This document shows, piece by piece, positions 7,067-14,075 of a stretch of DNA of 14,075 nt (positions are counted from its first letter, which is position 1; the number at the start of each line of letters is the position of its first letter). Source of the stretch: Thermoanaerobaculia bacterium. Its GTDB lineage: Bacteria > Acidobacteriota > Thermoanaerobaculia > UBA5066. The notes beneath the pieces are model-generated. The model worked only from the letters and a program-made list of their open reading frames with translations, had not been told where the DNA came from and made no database searches. The position numbers and the translations under genes were made by a program. The stretch is from assembly GCA_023717585.1 (NCBI GenBank), contig JAMQPJ010000406.1, positions 1 through 14,075 of the forward strand. Direction: 5' to 3'.

Positions 7067-8103
7067 CGGGTGCGGCGCCTCCCACCGTCCTCGTCTCGAT
7101 CGTCACGCACAACGAGTCGCGCGACGTCGAAAAACTTCTCCCCTCCCTCTTCGCGCAGACGTTCCGCGATTTCGCGATCGTCGCGGTGGACAACGCGTCG
7201 GAGGACGGCACGCGCGCCACGTTCGCGGCCTTCGAAAAGGTGACGCCCGTGCCGCTCGCGGTCGTGCCGTCCCGCGAGAACCTCGGCTACACGGGCGGCC
7301 ACAACCTCGCGATCGCCCGCGCCGTCGAGGCGGGAAGTCCGTGGGTCCTCGTCCTCAATTCCGACGTCGTCCTCGCACCCGATTACCTGGAGCGCCTGCT
7401 CGCCGAGGCCGGCCGCCCGGATTACGCGCGCGCCGGAGCGTTCACGGGGAAGATCCTCCGGGCGGACGGCGCCGACCTCGTGCCCACGGACGTGCTCGAC
7501 ACGGTGGGCATTCGCATGACGCCGAACGGCCGGCACTTCGACATCGGAGCGGACATCCGCGACGACGGGCGTTACGACGAGGGGGCGGAGGTCTTCGGCG
7601 TCTCGGGTTGCATCGCGCTCTACCGGACGGCGGCGCTTCTCGACGTCCGCATCGAGACGGGGTTTTTCGACAATGACTTCTTTCTCTACCGCGAAGACGT
7701 CGATCTCGCGTGGCGGCTCCGTGGCCGCGGCTGGACCGCCCGCTGCGTACCCGCCGCCCGCGCCTGGCACCGGCGGCGCAACCTGCCCGAGCGGCGGCGG
7801 GAGATGTCGCCGGCGGCGAACCTCCATTCGGTCAAGAACCGTTTCCTTCTCCGCATCAACAACGCGGGAAGGGAGCATCTCAAGGCGACGTTCCTCCGCA
7901 CCTTCGCGCGCGACCTCGTCGTCGTGGGGGCGTGCCTCACCGTGGAGCGCACGTCGCTTCCGGCCCTCCGCTGGCTTTCGGCGAACCGCGATCGTCTCCT
8001 CTCCAAGCGGGCCATGATCGCCGCAGCCCGACTCGTCCCCGACCGTGCGCTCCTTCCGTGGTTCACGTCCTCTCCGGAGGGGGCGCGCCGCGCCGGCGCA
8101 TGA
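7063..8103 (+). CDS. second family 2 glycosyltransferase
   Basis: A 346-residue GT2 enzyme starting at a GTG that overlaps the preceding stop by 4 nt (GTGA at 7063-7066), a translational-coupling arrangement. Motifs are VSIVTHNES (11-19), AVDNASEDGT (41-50), ENLGYTGGHNLAI (72-84), the DXD-like VLNSDV (97-102), and FLYREDVDLAWRLRGRGW (207-224) followed by His236 in the usual rhamnosyltransferase position. The C-terminal 100 residues contain a helical stretch (FARDLVVVGACL) that may associate with the membrane. It is similar in plan to the preceding gene but clearly distinct in sequence, so it probably adds a different residue. Donor and linkage are unknown. Confidence 0.9.
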   Translation: MTGAAPPTVLVSIVTHNESRDVEKLLPSLFAQTFRDFAIVAVDNASEDGTRATFAAFEKVTPVPLAVVPSRENLGYTGGHNLAIARAVEAGSPWVLVLNSDVVLAPDYLERLLAEAGRPDYARAGAFTGKILRADGADLVPTDVLDTVGIRMTPNGRHFDIGADIRDDGRYDEGAEVFGVSGCIALYRTAALLDVRIETGFFDNDFFLYREDVDLAWRLRGRGWTARCVPAARAWHRRRNLPERRREMSPAANLHSVKNRFLLRINNAGREHLKATFLRTFARDLVVVGACLTVERTSLPALRWLSANRDRLLSKRAMIAAARLVPDRALLPWFTSSPEGARRAGA

Positions 8104-9200
8104 AGCTCGCCATCCTGGGAACGCGCGGAGTTCCGGCCGCCTACGGCGGCTTCGAGACGCTCGCCGAGGAGCTCTCCGCCCGTCTCGCCGACCGGGGGCA
8201 CGACGTCACCGTGTACGCCCGCGCCCACGGAGTCGGCGCCGTCGTGCCGTCCCACCGCGGGGCGCGCGTCGTGCACGTCCCGACGGTTCGGCGGAAGTAC
8301 TTCGACACCGCCGTGCACGCCGCCCTGTCGGGCCTTCACGCCGCGACGCAGGGCTTCGACGCCGTCCTCGTGTGCAACGGCGCGAACGCCCTCCTCTGCC
8401 GGCTGCCCCGCCTCCTCGGAGCCCCGACGCGGATCGTCCTGAACGTGGACGGCCTCGAGCGGAACCGCCGGAAATGGAACGCTCTCGGAAGGCTCGTCTA
8501 CGCGCTCTCGGAGCGCCTGTCGTGCGTGATGCCGGACTCCGTCGTGACGGACGCGCGGTCGATCGAGGCCTACTACCAGGGTACCTACGGCAAAGATTCC
8601 GTCTACATCCCGTATGGCTCCGACCTGACGCCTCCGACCGGGCGCGCGGCGCTCGAGCGGCTCGGTCTCGTCGCGGGGGGCTACGTTCTCTACGTGTCGC
8701 GCTTCGAGCCCGAGAACAACCCCGACGCGGTCGTGCGCGCGTTCCGCTTTGTGCCCGGCGATACGAAGCTCGTCCTCGTGGGGGCGGCCCCGTACGCGAA
8801 TGCCCTTCTCGCGCGCGTCCGGACGGAAGCCGCCGGCGATCCGCGCGTCCTGCTGCCCGGCGCGCTCTACGGCGAGCCGTACCACGAGCTGCTCGCGAAC
8901 GCGGCGGTCTACGTGCACGCGACCGAGGTCGGCGGCACGCACCCCGCGCTCGTCGAGGCGATGGGGTTCGGGCGGCCTCTCGTCGTCCACGACACTCCGG
9001 AGAACCGCGAGGCGGCCGGCGAGGCCGCGCTGTACGTCGACGTCCGCCGCGCGGAGAGCCTCGCCGCCGGCGTGACCGCGCTCCTGGCCGACCCCGCGGC
9101 GCGGGAAAGGGCCGGCCGGGCCGCGAGCGAGCGCGCCCGTTCGCGGTATCTCTGGGACTCCGTCGCAGACGCCTACGAGGCCCTCCTCGCGGGATCCTGA
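8100..9200 (+). CDS. GT4-family glycosyltransferase with N-terminal DUF1972
   Basis: A 366-residue GT-B enzyme. The start ATG overlaps the preceding stop (ATGA at 8100-8103). The N-terminus MKLAILGTRGVPAAYGGFET is the hallmark of the DUF1972 family, whose studied members are rhamnosyl- or related sugar transferases in capsule and S-layer glycan synthesis. The C-terminal half has the GT4 donor-binding region: VLYVSRFEPENN (196-207), then HATEVGGTHPALVEAMGFG (273-291) and HDTPENREAAG (297-307). In the E-x7-E motif of GT4 enzymes the first Glu is replaced by Gly, as is common with the GGTxPxLVE form in this family, while Glu286 remains. It is the third gene of the coupled cluster. Confidence 0.93.
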   Translation: MKLAILGTRGVPAAYGGFETLAEELSARLADRGHDVTVYARAHGVGAVVPSHRGARVVHVPTVRRKYFDTAVHAALSGLHAATQGFDAVLVCNGANALLCRLPRLLGAPTRIVLNVDGLERNRRKWNALGRLVYALSERLSCVMPDSVVTDARSIEAYYQGTYGKDSVYIPYGSDLTPPTGRAALERLGLVAGGYVLYVSRFEPENNPDAVVRAFRFVPGDTKLVLVGAAPYANALLARVRTEAAGDPRVLLPGALYGEPYHELLANAAVYVHATEVGGTHPALVEAMGFGRPLVVHDTPENREAAGEAALYVDVRRAESLAAGVTALLADPAARERAGRAASERARSRYLWDSVADAYEALLAGS

Positions 9201-9230
9201 CGCCCCTCAGAAGCTCGAAGTCCCGGCCCT

Positions 9231-9239
9231 TGCTAGCAT
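9231..9239 (+). promoter_or_regulatory. candidate extended -10 for the sugar transferase gene
   Basis: TGCTAGCAT fits an extended -10 (TG, one base, TAGCAT) in the 69-bp gap before the ATG at 9270. Start would fall near 9246. A small hairpin follows in the would-be leader (CGGGA 9250-9254, TCCCG 9258-9262) and could mask the only GGGA available as ribosome site. No -35 match is seen. The gene may also be read through from the upstream cluster. Confidence 0.3.
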
Positions 9240-9269
9240 CGGGGGGTAGCGGGAAGCTCCCGGCTCCGA

Positions 9270-10706
9270 ATGCTGAAGCAACAGGCCCGGACGATCGCCG
9301 CACTCCTGTACGCGGCCGACCTCAGCGTCACGCTCGCGACGCTGCCCGTGGCGTACGCGCTTCGGAGCGAGATCCTTCCCCGCCTCTTCAGCCGGCTCGG
9401 GCCCCTCTACGAGTTCAACATGTATCTCGTCCTCGTCGCGCCCACGGTCCTCATCTTCTCGGGGCTCCTGTTCCTCGAGGGCGCCTATCGCAGCCACCGC
9501 ACCCTGCGCTTGAAGGACGAAGTCGCGCTCATGACGCGAACGTCCCTCTTCGGAAGCCTCCTTCTCGCGCTCGTCGTCTTCGCCGCGCGGTGGGACTTCA
9601 TCTCGCGCCCGTTCCTCGCGATCTTCTTCGGAGTGAACATCCTCTTCCTCGTCGCCGAGCGGATCACGGTCCGTCTCGTGGCCCGGCGCGTGCGCTCTCT
9701 GGGGTTCAACTTCCGCACGGTCGTTCTCGTGGGCGACACGCCGCGCGCCGCGTCGATGGCCCGGCTCATCCGCGAGCACCCCTGGTGGGGCCTGAAGCTC
9801 CTCGGTCTCGTGCGCGAGAAGCCCGCCGAGGACGGTCAGACGACGACCGCGAACGGAGTGCCTCTTCTCGGCTCGCTGCAGGACTTCCCGAAGATCCTCA
9901 CGGAGCTCACGGTCGACGAGGTCGTCCTCGCCGTGGACCGCGGCGACCTGCCGAAGCTCGAGGACATCTTCCTGCTCTGCGAGGAGATGGGCGTGAAGAC
10001 GCGGCTCGTGCTGGACTTCTTCCCGCACGTCCTCGCGCGCGTGGAGCTCGAGGAGCTCGACGGGACGCCGCTCCTCACGTTCTCGACCACGCCGGGCGAA
10101 GGCGTTTCGATCCTCGTGAAACGCGTCGTCGACATCTTCCTTTCGGTCCTCATCGGCGTCGTGTCCCTCGTGCCCGTCACGCTTGCCGCCCTCATCATCA
10201 AGCTCACGTCGCGCGGTCCCGTTCTCTTCCGGCAGACGCGCTGCGGGCTGAACGGACGCCCGTTCACCCTCGTCAAGCTCCGCACGATGGTCGATGGGGC
10301 CGAGGAGCTCATGGACGGCGTCCAGCACCTCAACGAGCACGACGGTCCGGTCTTCAAGGCCGCGAACGACCCCCGCCTCACGAGCTTCGGGCGCCTGATC
10401 CGCCGCTTCTCCTTCGACGAGATTCCCCAGCTCTGGAACGTCCTGCGCGGGGAGATGTCTCTCGTCGGACCGCGTCCGCCGCTCCCCGAGGAGGTCGCGC
10501 GCTACGAAAGATGGCAGCGGCGGCGCCTCTCGATGAAGCCCGGCGTCACCGGGCTCTGGCAGGTCTCGGGGCGCAGCGAGATCGCGCGGTTCGACGAATG
10601 GATGAACCTCGATCTCGCCTACATCGACAACTGGAGCCTCGGCCTCGACGCGAAGATCCTGCTGCGCACGATTCCCACGGTCCTCACGGGCCGCGGCGCG
10701 CGGTGA
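9270..10706 (+). CDS. polyprenyl-phosphate sugar-1-phosphate transferase (exopolysaccharide initiation)
   Basis: A 478-residue integral membrane enzyme of the WbaP/WcaJ/PssY type, which starts a surface polysaccharide by transferring hexose-1-phosphate from a nucleotide sugar to undecaprenyl phosphate. Four hydrophobic helices lie at about 10-31, 51-71, 91-107 and 113-131. They are followed by a Rossmann-like CoA-binding-type domain beginning VVLVGDTPRAASMARLI (151-167). A fifth hydrophobic segment at about 285-310 precedes the catalytic bacterial sugar transferase domain with KLRTM (336-340), NDPRLTSFGRLIRRFSFDEIPQ (catalytic Asp383-Glu384), SLVGPRPP (397-404) and KPGVTGLWQVSGRS (423-436). 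Length matches the full five-helix family. It is separated by 69 bp from the glycosyltransferase trio on the same strand and very likely acts first in their pathway. Which sugar is loaded cannot be told. Confidence 0.95.
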   Translation: MLKQQARTIAALLYAADLSVTLATLPVAYALRSEILPRLFSRLGPLYEFNMYLVLVAPTVLIFSGLLFLEGAYRSHRTLRLKDEVALMTRTSLFGSLLLALVVFAARWDFISRPFLAIFFGVNILFLVAERITVRLVARRVRSLGFNFRTVVLVGDTPRAASMARLIREHPWWGLKLLGLVREKPAEDGQTTTANGVPLLGSLQDFPKILTELTVDEVVLAVDRGDLPKLEDIFLLCEEMGVKTRLVLDFFPHVLARVELEELDGTPLLTFSTTPGEGVSILVKRVVDIFLSVLIGVVSLVPVTLAALIIKLTSRGPVLFRQTRCGLNGRPFTLVKLRTMVDGAEELMDGVQHLNEHDGPVFKAANDPRLTSFGRLIRRFSFDEIPQLWNVLRGEMSLVGPRPPLPEEVARYERWQRRRLSMKPGVTGLWQVSGRSEIARFDEWMNLDLAYIDNWSLGLDAKILLRTIPTVLTGRGAR

Positions 10707-10748
10707 GCGCGCGACCGCATGGACCCGGCCCGGCCGCACATCGCTGAC

Positions 10749-11324
10749 TCAGCCCCTTGAAACGGCGCTCGCGCAGCGTAGGACCTTCGGCGCCGCCAGC
10801 GCGCGCCGGAGCTGCTTCAGATGCTTGCCCTCGTGCCCCGCGATGAACCGGAACCAGGAGACGCCCGTGAAGCGCCCGAGTAGGAAATGCGGGAAGACGA
10901 GCCTCGCGAAGCGCTCCTCGCCCATCCGGTCGACGAGCGCGAGAAGGTCGCGGCGCGACGCCGCGAGACCTTCGAGGACTTCTCCCCGCTTGACGTCCGC
11001 GCGCGGGCGCGGGCGGACGAGCTTCGGCGCAGGCAGCTTGATCGGCCAGAAGACCGGGGTCATCGGCAGCCGGTAGTACCAGGCGCGCGTGGGAACGCGC
11101 GTCGCCTCGCCGCGCTCGAGCTTCGAGAGGGCCTTCACGAGAGAGCTCTCGGCCGTGCGGATGTGGTCGAGGATCTCGGCCGCGCTCCAGCCTCCGTCCG
11201 CGGGGCCCGCGAGGAGCTCGCCCTCCGGCCTCGCCGCGACTGCCGCCAGGATCTCCGCGCGGACCCGCTCCATTTCGACGCGGGCCTCCCGCAGCTCCTC
11301 CACCCGGCTCATAATCTCGCTCAT
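10749..11324 (-). CDS. DinB-like putative metal-dependent protein
   Basis: A four-helix-bundle DinB/DinB_2-type protein of about 191 residues from the ATG at 11322-11324. It shows GWSAAEILDHIRTAE, with the first likely metal-ligand His at residue 54, and the C-terminal H-E-G-K-H-L-K-Q-L, with His164 and His168 completing the usual triad. Superfamily members include bacillithiol and mycothiol transferases and damage-inducible proteins, but most are uncharacterised, so only the fold is assigned. A TTG at 11349-11351 would add 9 residues but would abut the divergent amidohydrolase ATG with no gap. An ATG at 11310-11312 is equally possible. The upstream sugar transferase converges on it with a 42-bp gap that shows no clear terminator. 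Confidence 0.82.
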   Translation of the reverse strand: MSEIMSRVEELREARVEMERVRAEILAAVAARPEGELLAGPADGGWSAAEILDHIRTAESSLVKALSKLERGEATRVPTRAWYYRLPMTPVFWPIKLPAPKLVRPRPRADVKRGEVLEGLAASRRDLLALVDRMGEERFARLVFPHFLLGRFTGVSWFRFIAGHEGKHLKQLRRALAAPKVLRCASAVSRG

Positions 11325-11332
11325 CCTGAGCG
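11318..11332. promoter_or_regulatory. perfect 6-bp inverted repeat between divergent genes
   Basis: CGCTCA and TGAGCG flank a TCC spacer, between the DinB-like gene and the amidohydrolase. It is placed where an operator shared by both genes would lie. A CATAAT at 11310-11315 on the plus strand, 36 nt before the amidohydrolase ATG, is a plausible -10, so the repeat would cover its transcription start. If the DinB-like gene starts at 11324 the repeat overlaps its first codons. Confidence 0.35.
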
Positions 11333-11351
11333 GGATGGGAGATTCCGTCAA

Positions 11352-12671
11352 ATGCGAATCCGCCTCGCGCTGCTCGCCGCTGCGTTGACCCTGCCGCTCG
11401 CCGCGGAGCCTCTGGCCGTGAAATGCGGGACCCTCCTCGATCCGGGAAGCCGCGTATCGAAGACGAACATGAAGATTCTCTTTGAAGGTGGAAAGGTGGC
11501 GAGGGTCGAGGCCGCGAGTGCCGCCGCCGCGCCCCCTCCCTCTTCACCTTCTAAGAAATCTTCCGAATCCCCCTCTTCAGTCCTCGATCTTTCGGCATAC
11601 ACCTGTCTCCCGGGCCTCATCGACGCGCACACGCATCTCCTCCTGCAGGGGGACGCGACGTCCGAGGAGTACGACGAGCAGGTCCTCAAGGAATCGACGC
11701 CCTACCGCGCGCTCCGCGCCGCGGCCGCCGCGCGCATCGCGCTCGACCACGGCTTCACGACCCTCCGCGACCTCGGGACCGAGGGCGCGGGTTTCACGGA
11801 CGTCGACCTGCGCAAGGCCTTTTCGCTCGGCATCGTGCCCGGGCCGCGCGTCCTCGCCTCGGGCCCGGGGATGAGCGTCACGGGCCGCTACCCGCTTCTC
11901 GGCTACTCGTGGGAGCGGAAGATGCCCGACGGCGTCCTCAAGTGCGACGGCGCCGACGACTGCCGAAAGGCCGTCCGCTGGCAGGCGCAGTTCGGCGTCG
12001 ACTGGATCAAGGTCTACGCGGACGGGTCCTACTACCGGACGCCGGACGGCGGCTGGGCCTCCGTCCCGAACTTCACGCGGGACGAGATGAACGCGATCGT
12101 CGACGAGGCCCACCGCGTCAGGAAGAAGGTCGCGGCTCACTCGATGACGCCGACGGGCCACCGGATCGCGCTCGCGGCGGGCGTCGACTCCCTCGAGCAC
12201 GGCGACGTTCTCGACGACGAGACCGTCAAGACGATGGCCGCGAAGAAGATCGCCTACTGTCCGACGATCACCGTCACCGACTTCGTGAAGGGTCCGCGCA
12301 GCAAGACGAACCCGATCTGGGAACAGCTCTGGGCCGCGGCGCAGGAGTCGTTCAAGCGGGCCTACAGGGCTGGCGCGCCGATCGCGTTCGGAACGGACGC
12401 CGGAGGCTTCGACTGGGACAAGCGGAACCAGGCGGAAGAGTTCTCGTTCATGGTCGCGTGGGGCATGACGCCGTGGGACGCGCTCCGCTCGGCGACGACG
12501 GTCGCGGCCGACCTCCTCGGGCCGCACAAGGACGGAAAGCTCGGCTGCCTGGACGCGGGCTGCGTCGCGGACCTCGTCGCGGTCTCCGGCGACCCGCTCC
12601 TCGACATCAAGACGATGGAGAAGACGGTCGCGGTGATCTCGCGCGGGAAAGTCGTCAAGAAACCGGATTGA
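11352..12671 (+). CDS. secreted metal-dependent amidohydrolase (imidazolonepropionase/Xaa-Pro dipeptidase-like)
   Basis: A 439-residue amidohydrolase-superfamily enzyme with an N-terminal signal peptide (MRIRLALLAAALTLPLAAEP, cleavage probably near residue 18), so it acts outside the cytoplasm. Metal ligands are visible in order: DAHTH (His93, His95), the Lys of DWIKVYADG (Lys220, probably carboxylated), His263 in AAHS, His283 in SLEHGD, and Asp349 in FGTDAG. The family includes dipeptidases that hydrolyse X-Pro or other cyclic or amide bonds; the substrate here is unknown. A GGGAG at 11337-11341 gives a ribosome site 10 nt before the ATG. Odd: residues about 55-77 form a Ser/Pro/Lys-rich insert with AT-richer codons than the surrounding gene. 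Confidence 0.93.
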   Translation: MRIRLALLAAALTLPLAAEPLAVKCGTLLDPGSRVSKTNMKILFEGGKVARVEAASAAAAPPPSSPSKKSSESPSSVLDLSAYTCLPGLIDAHTHLLLQGDATSEEYDEQVLKESTPYRALRAAAAARIALDHGFTTLRDLGTEGAGFTDVDLRKAFSLGIVPGPRVLASGPGMSVTGRYPLLGYSWERKMPDGVLKCDGADDCRKAVRWQAQFGVDWIKVYADGSYYRTPDGGWASVPNFTRDEMNAIVDEAHRVRKKVAAHSMTPTGHRIALAAGVDSLEHGDVLDDETVKTMAAKKIAYCPTITVTDFVKGPRSKTNPIWEQLWAAAQESFKRAYRAGAPIAFGTDAGGFDWDKRNQAEEFSFMVAWGMTPWDALRSATTVAADLLGPHKDGKLGCLDAGCVADLVAVSGDPLLDIKTMEKTVAVISRGKVVKKPD

Positions 12672-12693
12672 GGGAGACCTTCGCGCGCTGACG

Positions 12694-12699
12694 TATCCT
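12694..12699 (+). promoter_or_regulatory. candidate -10 for leaderless kinase transcript
   Basis: TATCCT ends 7 nt before the GTG start of the kinase at 12707, so transcription would begin at or next to the start codon. There is no Shine-Dalgarno in the same place, which fits leaderless translation. The spacing equals that at the glycosyltransferase start at 6116. No -35 at 16-18 bp is seen. Confidence 0.4.
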
Positions 12700-12706
12700 T
12701 TCGTCG

Positions 12707-14075
12707 GTGCCCCTCGCCGCCGGAACGCATCTCGGTCCTTTCGAGGTCCTGGCTCCGCTGGGATCCGGGTCGATGGGCGAGGTCTATCGCGCGAAGGACA
12801 CCCGGCTCGGCCGGGACGTCGCCCTGAAGATCCTGTCCGCCCATCTCCTGTCGGACCGCGAGGGGCTCCTCAGGTTCGCGCAGGAGGCGCGCGCGGCTTC
12901 CGCGCTGAATCACCCGAACATCGTCACGATCTACGAAATCGGGCAGGCCGCGGGCGTGCCTTACCTCGCGATGGAGCTCATCGCGGGAAAAACCCTGCGG
13001 GAGATCCTCTCGGACGGTCCCGTTCCCGTCCGCCGCCTCGTGGATCTTGCCGCGCAGCTCACGGACGGACTCGCGCGCGCCCACGGCGTGCGCATCGTGC
13101 ACCGGGATCTGAAGCCCGAGAATCTCATGGTGTCGGCCGAGGGGTTCCTCAAGATCCTCGACTTCGGAATCGCGAAGCTGTCGGACTCCGGACTCGCGAG
13201 CTCCGAGGCCCCCTTTCAGACCGCGACCGGCATCACGATCGGTACGCCTTCGTACATGTCGCCCGAGCAGGCGGCGGGCCGCACCGTGGATTTCCGCTCG
13301 GACCAGTTCGCGGCGGGACTGATCTTCTACGAGCTCGCGACGGGGAAACGGGCTTTCGACCGCCCGACCACGGTCGAGACCCTCACGGCGGTCATCCGCG
13401 AGGAACCGGAGCCGCTCACGGCTCTCGCGCCGCGCCTTCCCGTGCCCGTTCGCTGGATCATCGAACGCTGCCTCTCGAAGGACCCCGACGAACGCTACGC
13501 CTCGACGCGCGACCTCGCGCGCGATCTCAGGCAGATGCAGCTCAACACGGACGGCCTCTTCGGGACCGAGAGCATGAAAGTCGCGACTTCGGCCCCGGGC
13601 GCGACCTCCGCGGCATCGGACGAGGCCGAACCCGCCCGGAAACCGGCCTCTGTCGGGCGCCGCGCAGGCCGCATCGTCGCCGCGGCGCTCGGCATCCTCG
13701 CGATCGCCGGGGCCGGCGCGGGATTCGGGTACTGGCTCCGCCACGAGGTGAGCGACGCTCCCCCGCCGAGCTGGACAGGCTCTCTCGTGATGGGGGGATC
13801 GACGCGCGTCCTCGCGCCGCGCGGCTCGCCGGACGGGCGCCGCATCGCGTTTCTCACGATCGTGGGAGGCCTCGCGCAGGTCGCCGTCATGGACCCCTCC
13901 TCGGGGGACTGGACCGTCCTCACGAAGCGGCGCGACGCGGGCTCCGTGCACCGCGTCGAGTGGTCCCGGGACGGCTCGCGCCACTTTTTCGACCGCGTCA
14001 CGGACGTGCCGCGCGGCGTCTTCAGCATCCCCTCGCTCGGGGGTGACGAGAGGCTCATCCTCGAGGGCGTCCAGG
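12707..14075 (+). CDS. membrane-anchored Ser/Thr protein kinase with PD40 sensor domain (3' truncated by window edge)
   Basis: The first 456 residues of a Hanks-type kinase that continues beyond the window. The kinase domain (about 11-275) has the glycine loop LGSGSMGEVY (18-27), Lys41 in VALKIL, the alpha-C Glu60, the catalytic HRDLKPEN (132-139), DFG (152-154) and GTPSYMSPEQ (179-188); all key residues are present, so it should be active. An Ala/Pro/Glu linker leads to a single helix at about 322-344. The extracytoplasmic part begins with PD40/WD40-like propeller blades, with SPDGRRIAF and EWSRDGS as blade signatures. This layout is common in Acidobacteriota and suggests a sensor outside signalling through a cytoplasmic kinase. 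The start is GTG at 12707, placed 10 codons before the conserved PFEVLAPLGSG; upstream sequence is intergenic. Confidence 0.93.
   Translation, partial: MPLAAGTHLGPFEVLAPLGSGSMGEVYRAKDTRLGRDVALKILSAHLLSDREGLLRFAQEARAASALNHPNIVTIYEIGQAAGVPYLAMELIAGKTLREILSDGPVPVRRLVDLAAQLTDGLARAHGVRIVHRDLKPENLMVSAEGFLKILDFGIAKLSDSGLASSEAPFQTATGITIGTPSYMSPEQAAGRTVDFRSDQFAAGLIFYELATGKRAFDRPTTVETLTAVIREEPEPLTALAPRLPVPVRWIIERCLSKDPDERYASTRDLARDLRQMQLNTDGLFGTESMKVATSAPGATSAASDEAEPARKPASVGRRAGRIVAAALGILAIAGAGAGFGYWLRHEVSDAPPPSWTGSLVMGGSTRVLAPRGSPDGRRIAFLTIVGGLAQVAVMDPSSGDWTVLTKRRDAGSVHRVEWSRDGSRHFFDRVTDVPRGVFSIPSLGGDERLILEGVQ

Noticed and set aside
8045..10747. A 900-codon plus-strand frame spanning the third glycosyltransferase and the sugar transferase
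   Set aside because: The translation is almost only Arg, Ala, Pro and Gly. The other plus-strand frame encodes well-conserved DUF1972/GT4 and sugar transferase proteins.
10707..10748. A terminator between the sugar transferase and DinB-like genes
   Set aside because: The GC-rich run GGCCCGGCC gives no convincing stem with a usable loop, and no T-run follows on either strand.
10887..11351. An upstream extension of the amidohydrolase through the DinB-like gene
   Set aside because: The signal peptide begins exactly at the ATG at 11352, and the extension is Arg/Asp/Glu-rich antisense of the DinB-like gene.

Overview
The window is very GC-rich chromosomal DNA (roughly 70% by eye) with dense genes, many GTG starts and 4-nt gene overlaps. 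The right-edge gene fuses an N-terminal Ser/Thr kinase, one membrane helix and a C-terminal PD40-type propeller. Together with MacB-type permeases and an RND/HlyD-type adaptor, this layout is most familiar from Acidobacteriota, perhaps a Thermoanaerobaculia- or Holophagae-like lineage. The phylum is inferred from gene style, not from a marker alignment. I see no phage, IS element, CRISPR array or recombinase.

Layout from left to right. (1) The 3' end of an unrecognised + strand gene (1-183) converges on a minus-strand operon. (2) That operon (4436 down to 244) encodes a periplasmic adaptor, two MacB-type ABC permeases and a small DUF971 protein. No ATP-binding subunit is encoded with them. 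(3) A serine-decoding block follows: tRNA-Ser(GCT) on the minus strand, tRNA-Ser(TGA) on the plus strand, and seryl-tRNA synthetase (serS) on the minus strand. (4) Divergent from serS is a surface-polysaccharide cluster (6116-10706): two GT2-family glycosyltransferases, a GT4/DUF1972 glycosyltransferase and a polyprenyl-phosphate sugar-1-phosphate transferase. The first three genes overlap by 4 nt each. (5) A DinB-like protein (minus) and a secreted amidohydrolase (plus) are divergently arranged around a perfect inverted repeat. (6) The 5' part of the membrane-anchored Ser/Thr kinase runs off the right edge.

How the parts fit together: the permease operon is probably a MacAB/Lol-like export or lipid/peptide efflux system that borrows an ATPase from elsewhere. 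The serine block puts a tRNA synthetase beside two of its cognate tRNAs. The glycosyl cluster contains an initiating transferase that would load the first sugar on undecaprenyl phosphate and three transferases that would extend it. No flippase or polymerase is visible, so the pathway must continue elsewhere.

The regulatory signals worth attention are a symmetric TATTCTA element in the 22-bp gap between serS and the first glycosyltransferase, and the same spacing (a -10-like hexamer, 7 nt, then GTG) at the kinase gene. Both suggest leaderless mRNAs. There is no gene-free stretch longer than about 110 bases. I did not find a clearly novel multi-gene system; most genes belong to recognisable families, and the unusual points are in gene arrangement and non-coding signals.
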